DNA from: Saprospiraceae bacterium
GTDB lineage: Bacteria > Bacteroidota > Bacteroidia > Chitinophagales > Saprospiraceae
DNA: 8,741 nucleotides
Assembly (NCBI GenBank): GCA_014379665.1
Contig: JACMLK010000300.1
Location: forward strand, 1-8,741
Reading direction: 5' to 3'
The notes under the pieces were generated by a model. That model ran no database searches. It had not been told where the DNA came from and saw nothing but the letters and a program-made list of their open reading frames with translations. Shown one piece after another: positions 1 to 8,100 of the stretch. How positions within the stretch are numbered: position 1 is the first letter of the stretch; each line of letters begins with the position of its first letter. A program made the translations under genes and the position numbers.

Positions 1-96
1 ATCTATGATTTCATGATCTCTTTCCGTTAAGAACATCTTTATGGTTTCTGCTATAAATATTTCATCTTCTACAATCAGAATTTTAAGGGATTTCAT
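1..96 (-). CDS. Response regulator, receiver domain N-terminus (partial, runs off the window)
   Basis: Reading leftward from an ATG at 96-94, 32 codons are open to the window edge. The translation begins MKSLKILIVEDEIFIAETIK, a typical first beta strand of a CheY-like receiver domain followed by the acidic pocket (Glu10-Asp11-Glu12 in the IVEDE motif) and the first helix. The phosphoacceptor Asp and the output domain lie outside the window. It begins 7 bp after the stop of the histidine kinase gene, so the two are almost certainly cotranscribed and form a cognate pair. No Shine-Dalgarno-like motif is evident, which is usual in Bacteroidota. The output domain cannot be seen. A LytTR DNA-binding domain is my inference, from the style of this N-terminus and from the 21-bp tandem sites upstream of the operon. 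A different output domain, or none, remains possible. Confidence 0.88.
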   Translation of the reverse strand, partial: MKSLKILIVEDEIFIAETIKMFLTERDHEIID

Positions 97-103
97 TTTA
101 TTT

Positions 104-1918
104 TTAAATTTTGGATACTTTTTTTTCTTCAAATATAATGGTAAATACCGCACCATCTTCGTTGTATTGAGTAGCTTCTGCCTGCAGTTGCCGGATCATA
201 TTTTGAATAATTGAAAATCCCATAGCTGTTTGTTTCTTATCAGGTAATAATTCATTGTATCCCGGTCCGTTATCTCTATAAGTAAGGATATATTTATTAT
301 TCGATAATTTTAGTTGTATTTTTATTCTCAACATTTTATCTTTAATTCTTGCATACTTAAGTGAATTACTGATTAATTCTGTGAGAATAATTCCTATTGG
401 CAACACAGTTTCTATATTTAATGCTATTTCTTCAGGCTTTATATCTATTCCGAATAGTAAGTCTTCAGTTTGTAGTTCCTGGTAATTTAATACCATTTCT
501 TTTATGTAACCATCTATATTAATTTTTTCAAAATCATTATTTTTATATAATTGTTCATGGATGAGTGCAATACTGTACACTTTATTAGAGACATCTTTGA
601 GGAGATTTTTTTGTTCTTCATTTTTAAGTTTTATGCTTAGTATGGTGATCATGCTGATGACCAATTGAAGGTTGTTTTTTACCCGGTGATGTACTTCCGA
701 CAAAAGTACGTTCTGTTTGTTCAATGACTCCCGGAGTGCAATATTGTTTTCATGTATAATGGTGTGCTGAATAGAAATCTGTTTTGTTTTTGATCTGTTT
801 TTATACATAAACCACAATAAAACAATTAATAATATACTCATTGTCACAAGCCCCAATCTTAAATAGTAACTGTTTTGACGAGCATTTTCGAGTTTATTTT
901 TTTCTTTTTCTATGGCAAATTCAACAGCGTTTGATTCTACCATTAACTGATCAGTAAACCATTGCGATTTTGCTTTGTAGTCACTTTGCAACGTTTTATA
1001 AAAACTTACAGAATCGGGCATTTTAATTTTTTCAAAGTAGGATTTTTTTAATTCACATATATAACTCATTATCAAATTGTACTCTTCGTTTCTAAATGAA
1101 ATTATTTGAGCATACTTCTGTAAACTATCTAAATAAACCATCATATTTTCATGTTGTTCCAGTTGTAACAATCTTCTCGCCACATTTAAATACATGTAAG
1201 ATGCCCCAAGGTAATTTTTGTTTTCAGCAAATAGTTTTGCCGAAATTTTATAGTAATTTATGGAGGTTTGAATATCCTTTTCTAAACTCGCCATTAGGAG
1301 ATATCCATCATATTGAGATCTGAGTACTCCGGCTTTTCCCCCTAAGTCCACTGCCATTTTAGCGTACACTCTTGCTGTATCTTTATTTTCAAAAATTCGG
1401 TGATATGAAGAATATCGCACCGCATAAACGGATTCTTCAGCGTTTAGTTTATGTGTTTTTATTATTTCAAGTGCCAGATTGAGATGTCTCAGACAATCTT
1501 TAGGTCTTTCGATCCGTTCATGACTTCTTGCGATGGCCAAATGGGCTTGTGCGACTACTTTCCATTTTTGCTTTTTCTCAGCATCAAGAATGATTGCGTA
1601 ATATTGTTGCAGTGCGTCTTCAAATTTCAAACTCAACTCTACAGCTTCCGCTTTATGAAATCTGATCCACAAACCCATTTCACAATCATTTCCATTTCTG
1701 TTGGAAATCACTTGAAATAGTGAGTCAGCCAATTGATATGCTTTGTTGGCAGATTCCTGAATGATTAACGATTGTAGCTTTTTAAATTCTGTTTGCAGCT
1801 CTTTTTCCAGCACGTCACATGGATTTGCCTGTAATGGACTAATTTCCAATAGCAGACATAGTATCAGCCAATATTTGATGATGCCTAAGGTCTGTCGTAC
1901 ATTTAATTTTTGATACAA
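104..1918 (-). CDS. Membrane sensor histidine kinase: periplasmic TPR-like region, one TM segment, HisKA_2 and HATPase_c
   Basis: This 604-residue protein should autophosphorylate on His and pass the phosphate to the response regulator encoded next to it. Residues 1-31 are a signal peptide-like hydrophobic start. About 35-335 is all-helical and TPR-like (for example 102-160 and 205-270), predicted periplasmic. About 352-371 is a single transmembrane helix, followed by a short coiled linker. The DHp domain has the HisKA_2 signature EVHHRVKNNLQ at 408-418, with His411 the likely phosphoacceptor. The ATPase domain (about 500-597) shows an N box (ELISNSLKYA, Asn518), a G1 box (DNGPG, 549-553) and a G2-like MGFSII (566-571), so the catalytic core looks intact. 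The start is a TTG at 1918-1916: an in-frame TAA lies only three codons upstream, and the first in-frame ATG is at residue 81, which would remove the signal peptide. The ligand or signal is unknown. Confidence 0.95.
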   Translation of the reverse strand: MYQKLNVRQTLGIIKYWLILCLLLEISPLQANPCDVLEKELQTEFKKLQSLIIQESANKAYQLADSLFQVISNRNGNDCEMGLWIRFHKAEAVELSLKFEDALQQYYAIILDAEKKQKWKVVAQAHLAIARSHERIERPKDCLRHLNLALEIIKTHKLNAEESVYAVRYSSYHRIFENKDTARVYAKMAVDLGGKAGVLRSQYDGYLLMASLEKDIQTSINYYKISAKLFAENKNYLGASYMYLNVARRLLQLEQHENMMVYLDSLQKYAQIISFRNEEYNLIMSYICELKKSYFEKIKMPDSVSFYKTLQSDYKAKSQWFTDQLMVESNAVEFAIEKEKNKLENARQNSYYLRLGLVTMSILLIVLLWFMYKNRSKTKQISIQHTIIHENNIALRESLNKQNVLLSEVHHRVKNNLQLVISMITILSIKLKNEEQKNLLKDVSNKVYSIALIHEQLYKNNDFEKINIDGYIKEMVLNYQELQTEDLLFGIDIKPEEIALNIETVLPIGIILTELISNSLKYARIKDKMLRIKIQLKLSNNKYILTYRDNGPGYNELLPDKKQTAMGFSIIQNMIRQLQAEATQYNEDGAVFTIIFEEKKVSKI

Positions 1919-1939
1919 AATTATTTAATGATTATTACG

Positions 1940-1947
1940 CTAAGGTA
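1940..1947 (-). promoter_or_regulatory. Candidate -7 promoter element of the kinase operon
   Basis: On the minus strand this reads TACCTTAG, matching 5 of the 6 fixed positions of the Bacteroidota -7 element TAnnTTTG. It ends 21 bp before the TTG start of the kinase gene and lies 37 bp downstream of the tandem operator, exactly mirroring the candidate element on the other side. No clear -33 TTG is evident at the expected distance, which would suit an activator-dependent promoter. A competing candidate, TAATTTTA, overlaps it at 1953-1946. Confidence 0.45.
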
Positions 1948-1984
1948 AAATTATGTAGTTTAAATTATAAATATTAATTTGCCT

Positions 1985-2016
1985 ATGTTCTGTAATATGG
2001 GATATATGTTCTGAAT
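1985..2016 (-). promoter_or_regulatory. Tandem operator, kinase-facing pair (21-bp period)
   Basis: Read on the minus strand there are two 11-mers: ATTCAGAACAT (2016-2006), then 10 unrelated bases, then TTACAGAACAT (1995-1985). They repeat at 21 bp, about two helical turns, so both would be met on the same DNA face. The ACAGAACAT or TCAGAACAT core is the conserved part. The pair lies 37 bp upstream of the promoter-like octamer of the kinase gene and has the same orientation relative to that gene as the second pair has to the giant gene. It is most likely a binding site for a tandem-binding activator such as a LytTR response regulator (inference). Confidence 0.7.
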
Positions 2017-2098
2017 AGTAATTGTTAATAAAAAATTTGTCCCCCTATAGCCCATTTAAAAGACAACATAGGTCGATTTACCATTCATGTTTTTTGTT

Positions 2099-2130
2099 AT
2101 TCAGAACATGATAGCTACCATTCAGAACAT
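2099..2130 (+). promoter_or_regulatory. Tandem operator, surface-protein-facing pair (21-bp period)
   Basis: There are two perfect copies of ATTCAGAACAT, at 2099-2109 and 2120-2130, separated by 10 bp of unrelated sequence. The 21-bp period and the orientation relative to the downstream gene are the same as in the mirror-image pair at 1985-2016. The octamer AATTTTTG begins after a further 37 bp. Because both halves of the region show this geometry with diverged spacers, a protein-binding function is well supported, although the binding protein is not identified by the sequence. Confidence 0.72.
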
Positions 2131-2167
2131 TTTAAATATAAATTATAGTAAAGCTGGAATTTTAAAC

Positions 2168-2175
2168 AATTTTTG
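2168..2175 (+). promoter_or_regulatory. Candidate -7 promoter element of the giant surface-protein gene
   Basis: AATTTTTG matches 5 of the 6 fixed positions of TAnnTTTG (the first T is A). It starts 37 bp after the second operator copy and ends 24 bp before the ATG at 2200, implying a short leader. The identical spacing on the opposite side (37 bp to 1947-1940) is the main reason to prefer it over other AT-rich octamers here. Confidence 0.45.
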
Positions 2176-2199
2176 TAAGTAAATCCATCAAATCATTTA

Positions 2200-5100
2200 A
2201 TGATCATGCGCCAAAATAACTTTTTTCAACAAGCATTTTTAGGTCACTTTTTTCAAAATTCCATTTTATGGTTGACTATTGTATTAAGCATCTTTTTGAC
2301 AAATAGCCTTTTCTCTCAATCTAGTCGAGAGCGTGATCGCCAAAGTTATGAGTCCAAGGTAATCTCCTATTTAGAAAAACTGGATTTCAATAAGATTCCA
2401 TGGATAGAAGTATTTAATGATTCCAAATTAAGGCCCTCTGCTGTAAAGATAGTTTTTGAAGAAAAACTTAAATCATATGGACCAGAAAATGTAAATCCCA
2501 GAATGATTAAAAAGCTTCAAAAATATTTAATTATAACAAATGATCTTGAAGATTCCAAGCGTAATTATATATGGCAAGATGAAAAACTTGAGTCTTTAAT
2601 GACTTATGCTAATCGAAGTGGATCGAGGACTACAAATAGTGCTAATTTTACTTATATTGGACAGAGCAATTCAGTTTTTAACTCCAATAATGGACGTATT
2701 GAAAGGGTAAATTTTCACCCTACAAATACCAACATTGTTTGGGCATCAGCACCGGAAGGCGGACTTTGGAAATCGAATGATGCAGGAGTAACATGGACTG
2801 TCATAAGTGATTTTTGGGATCATCAGAGCGTAGGTGATTTAGTCTACAACACCAATAATAACGATACCTTATATGTGGCTACAGATGATCATGATAGCTT
2901 TTTTAACCAGAACAGAGGGGTGTTGAGATCTGTTGACGGAGGGACTAACTGGGCTATTATAGGTTTACCCAATAGCATGGCTTCACAAATCTTCAAATTG
3001 GCTATGGCTCCGGATGGTCGTACCTTGTATGCATGCACGAATTTGGGTCTTTTCAAATCTAGCAATCATGGTGTCACATGGGTGAAAAATACATCACTTC
3101 CAGCATCTGCAAAGGCAAACGACATTGAATTTCATCCTACTAATCCCCAAATCGTGTATGTGACTACACGCTCAGGAACAAACCAACATCCTATTGGAGG
3201 ACCTAATACTTCATATTTTTATATTTCCACTGATGGAGGTTCCACATTCACTTTAAAAATCTGTCCTCTTGACAGTGAAGGAAGGCCTGCACAAGTCAGT
3301 GTCAGTGCCAATAACCCTGATATAGCATATATCTCTGTATATCCTAATGAAAATTATACCAGCAACGGAGGAATGGTAATGAAATATACTTATTCCACAG
3401 ATTTTATTACAACTTTAGTATCCCCATCTTACAGTTTTCCAGGGATCTGGTTAGGTGGTGCCTGGGATTTTAGAATGGAAGTCAATCCAAACAATGCTAA
3501 TCATATTATATATGGATCAGTTCAAGCATTTCACTCTTTTAATGGTGGCACTACATGGCAACTGTTAAATTCTCCGCATGCTGACCAACATGATTATAAA
3601 TGGCAAGCTGGCACGAACAGAGTTTGGTTTGCTGATGATGGAGGCTTGAGCTACACAACTGACAATGGAAATACATGGACGAATATTAAAAATTTACCAG
3701 TTACTCAATTATCAAGTATCAGATCTTCAAAATATGGAAGTAATTTTTTAGTTGGATTACAAGATGCTGGTGTTCAAGTAAATATGAATGGACATTGGTT
3801 TGAACCTCTCGGCGGCGATGGTTTGGAAGTTGCAGTAGATCCGGTGGATAGCAATATTGTATATGGATCAATCCAGCAGGGTCAACATTTACAAAGGACG
3901 ATTTACAACCCTACTACACAAACATATTCTTCAAAAACCCTTTTGACCAACACTCAGATAGGACATTATGCTGTATGGAGACAGAAAATAATAATTGATG
4001 CTGCGGATCGAAATACAATTTATACCAATTACAGAGATATATGGAAAAGTACCAATCGGGGTGATACATGGATAAATATGACGAATGGGATATTAGGAAA
4101 TGGAAACAGTCCAATTGAATTTATTCATCAGGCTCCATCTGATCCAAATATACTCATAGCTGGATATTATGATGATAATTTTAGCTCTTTCCTTAAAAAA
4201 TCAATTGATGGTGGTCAGACATGGGCATCCATCACCAAACCTTCGAATGTTGTTTTTAGTAGTGTAGTAACCAACATAGCTTTTCATCCTCATGATCCCA
4301 ATACCATGTGGATGATAGGAAATGGATTGGTCAGTAAAACTACTAATGGTGGTATGACATGGACCCCTGTCCCTGGCACACTACCAAATTTGGATTTATT
4401 GAGCATCGCATATCAGGAAGGAACCAATAATGGTTTTTATGTGAGTACTTCATTAGGCAATATTTGGTATCATGATGACAATATCAATGATTATGAACTC
4501 TTTAAAAACAACCTTCCTAATATCAGGACAACAGAGATTGAAGTTTTGCCCCACAATAATAAAATCCGGGCTGCCACTTGGGGTCGCGGCATATGGGAAA
4601 GTCCACTTCATACCAACTCAATCAACTTGTGCAATAAACCTGCTCCACCTATAATCGTATACACCGTTTGTGCGACTTCTTCCATGATGACTATCGGGGT
4701 TGCACCATCAGGATACAATATCATTTGGGAAAAGGATGGAGTGGTCATTTCGGGACAAACAACTACAAGCCATACGGCGACGACTGATGGTGTTTATCGT
4801 GCGAGATATTTACAGAATTCAGGTACTTGTCACAGTTATTACAGTGATCCAGCCAATGTAACGTTACGTACGCAGCCTACTTTATTGAATGGTAACGGGC
4901 TCCATTTTGATGGTGTGAATGATCATTTATTATCAACAAATGATATAAATCTTTCTAACTCCTCATTGACCATTTCATTATGGGCAAAAAGACAAAATGT
5001 TGGAAATTGGCAAACTTTATTTTCAATAGGCAATACCGGTCAAACAAATAAACTTGTTTCCGCTCGATTCACTAATGAAAACAAGATGGTTTTTGGATTC

Positions 5101-8100
5101 GAAGGCAACGATTTGATTTCTACAAATACTTATTCTGACACAGACTGGCACCATTGGACATTTGTCTATGATAAGTCAATTGCCTCTCCTACTCACAATC
5201 GATTTATTTATAAGGATGGAGAATTGGTCGCTAGTGATCGAACAAATGTTGATTTTTCCGGCACTGGCCTATTGCGTATAGGTAGTCACTTAATTGGGAG
5301 TAATCAATTTTTCTCTGGTGTTATAGACGACATGAAAATATGGAATATACCACGTAGTTTGAATCAAATCAGACAAGATATGTTTTGCACGCCTACGTGT
5401 TATGGGTCTGAAATGAAATTATTTTTACCTTTCACTGATGGTGTGGCTAGTGGCAATAACACCACATTAAATCAAATTGCAGATTATAGTTTAAATGTTT
5501 CTAATCCACAACTTGTAAATTTTGCTAAAACAGGCAGTATGTCTAACATCGTGTCTGGTCTGAATGTATTTGATGCTTTTATTGACAGTGATAATGATGG
5601 ATTTGGAAATACAGTAATTTCAGAATGTTACTCTGGAAATTGGGTATCAAACAACCAAGATTGCAATGACGGTAACTCATCAACCAATCCGTATGCCATT
5701 GAACTCTGTAGTAACTCGACAGATGATGATTGTGATGGAAATACTGATTTTGAAGTCAACAAAGCTATACATATAGGTGGGTCAGGAAAAAGTATTTCTG
5801 TTCCAAACTTAGGGCACCAGGCAGCATTTACCGTAGAAGCATGGGTCAAACCTGATGATTTGGATGGAAACACTATTATAGAATGGTTAGGTGGAACTCA
5901 TGTAACAAATCTCAAAATCGATATAAGTGGAAGATTTAGGTACAATGGAGGAGGTACAGCTTGGAATGTTGGCCCTATATTCACGGTGGGACAGTGGGCG
6001 CACATCGCTTTAGTACACGATGGTTATGGGGCAAATAATCTAAAAGCTTATGTAAACGGAGTCCTACATTGGACAAGCAGCATTAATGATCAAATAACTA
6101 ATACAAGTGTAAAAATTGGAACCAATTTTGATGGAGCTTTTGATGATTTTAGATATTGGAATACAGCGTTGACTCAAACTCAGATCAATGAACGTATGAA
6201 TATCCGTATAGAAGGCAACGAAACAAATTTGATTAGATATTATACTATGGATCATGGTAAACCTGGTTTAAATAACCTGGGACTTACCTTGGTTAAAGAT
6301 CGCACTGCGAATAATGCCCACGGAACTTTAGCAGGATTTACTATGACAGGGACCACCTCCAATTGGGTGTCAGGACGTCCTTACATATATTATTTGGATA
6401 ACGATGGTGATGGATATGGTGGTTCTTCAACTTGGACTTGTGGCTCTCTTGAAACATATAAAACCAACAATCTGGACTGCAATGACAATAATGCAAATAT
6501 TCATCCTTATGCCAATGAAATCTGCAGTAATTCTACAGACGATGATTGTGATGGAAATACTGATATTGAAGTCAACAAAGCGATACATATAGGTGGATCA
6601 GGTAAAAGTATTGCACTTCCAAACATAGCACATCAGTCAGCGTTTACCGTAGAAGCATGGGTCAAAATTGATAATATTATCACAAACAAGGTTATAGAAT
6701 GGTTAGGTGGAACTACTAATGCCTATTTTGGTATAGACAATACCGGTAGACTTTATTACACTGGAGGAGGCAATGCGTGGAATGGTGGTGTAACAATTGC
6801 TACGGGACAGTGGGCACATGTGGTTTTAGTACACGATGGGTATGGATCGAATAACGTTAAAACATATCTTAATGGAACATTAAATTGGACAGCAACGCTT
6901 AGCGATCTGACATCTAATACAAGCACTAAAATTGGAATCAATTTTGACGGAGCTATTGATGACTTCAGATATTGGAATACAGCGTTGAACCAAACTCAGA
7001 TCAATGAACGAATGAATATCCGACTTCAAGGCAACGAAGCCAATTTGATAAGATATTACACAATGGATCATGGTAAACCAAGCATGAATAATGTTGGTCT
7101 CAATATGATCAACGATCGTACATCCAATAGTGCCCATGGTACATTGGAAGGCTTTACTTTGACAGGGACCACATCCAATTGGGTGTCAGGGAGAACTTAT
7201 CCTACTTTGTACTTTGATGCGGATGAAGATGGCTTTGCCGGACCAACCACCTGGACTTGTGGGTCAATGAATGGTTTGTATAGCAGCAATACTGATTGTA
7301 ACGATAACAATGCAGCAATCAATCCTAATTCAACAGAGATTTGTGGAAATGGAGTCGACGAAAATTGCAATGGAATAATTGATGAAAATACACTTTCCCT
7401 TGGATTTGATGGAACAAATGACCATGTAGTTATCAATAACACTTTAGGAAATTTTGGAACTTCAAACTTTACTCTAGAAGTACGGTTTAAAACGACGGGT
7501 ACTAACAGAGTTATTATTTCAAAACGACCATCTTGTGATTGCAGTAATTTTTGGAATATTAAAACAAATGGGTCAGGGAAGGTTTATTTTGAATCCTGCG
7601 CAGGTTCAGTTACATCTACTAATACAGCAAATGATGGCAATTGGCACCATGTATCAGCTGTACGTTCTGCCGGTGGCACTGTAAGTTTATACTTCGATGG
7701 TGTTTTAGAAGCTACAAATAATATAAATGAAAATTATAATAACACAGCATTTGTAAATTTTGGTGATGGTCCTTGTAATTCCGATAATCTTAATGGAGAA
7801 CTTGATGAAGTTAGAATTTGGAATATTGCCAGGTCTGCTTTAGAAATTAATACCTTTAAAAACGCAAGTCTTACAGGACAAGAATCAGGTTTACAGGCTT
7901 ATTACGACTTTAACCATGCAACAGCTCAGGCTGGAGGCAATAATGCAGGACTAACAAATCTTATTGACAGAACTACCAACAATAACAATGGCACTTTATA
8001 TAATTTTGCATTAACAGGAAGTAACAGCAATTGGTTAGGAAACCCGACCCAAGCTTATCAAACGGTCGGAGCACCATCATCGAATCCGACCCTCTGCATC

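Larger units (their letters stand above)
1919..2199. promoter_or_regulatory. Divergent intergenic regulatory region
   Basis: These 281 bp separate the leftward kinase operon from the rightward giant surface-protein gene and must contain both promoters. The region is AT-rich, with one C-rich patch near 2041-2045. It carries four copies of an ATTCAGAACAT-like 11-mer arranged as two outward-facing tandem pairs, and two promoter-like octamers, all mirror-symmetric about 2057.5. No open reading frame, tRNA or terminator is seen. A TTTAAA palindrome (2055-2060) lies exactly at the centre of symmetry. The bases between the elements do not match between the two halves, so this is not a recent inverted duplication. 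Confidence 0.85.

Noticed and set aside
1096..1720. Two plus-strand frames opposite the kinase gene
   Set aside because: They are antisense shadows of a kinase gene whose motifs are intact throughout.
1985..2130. Transposon terminal inverted repeats
   Set aside because: The inverted 11-mers enclose only about 100 bp with no transposase, and each side is duplicated at 21 bp, which fits an operator better.
2641..4614. The propeller as a sialidase or GH74 enzyme
   Set aside because: Asp boxes are structural. No FRIP motif or recognisable catalytic set was seen, so no enzyme name is given.
5628..7442. Several minus-strand frames of 61-85 codons opposite the MopE/LamG cassettes
   Set aside because: Two of them resemble each other only because the cassette is duplicated; they lie antisense to a well-supported coding region.
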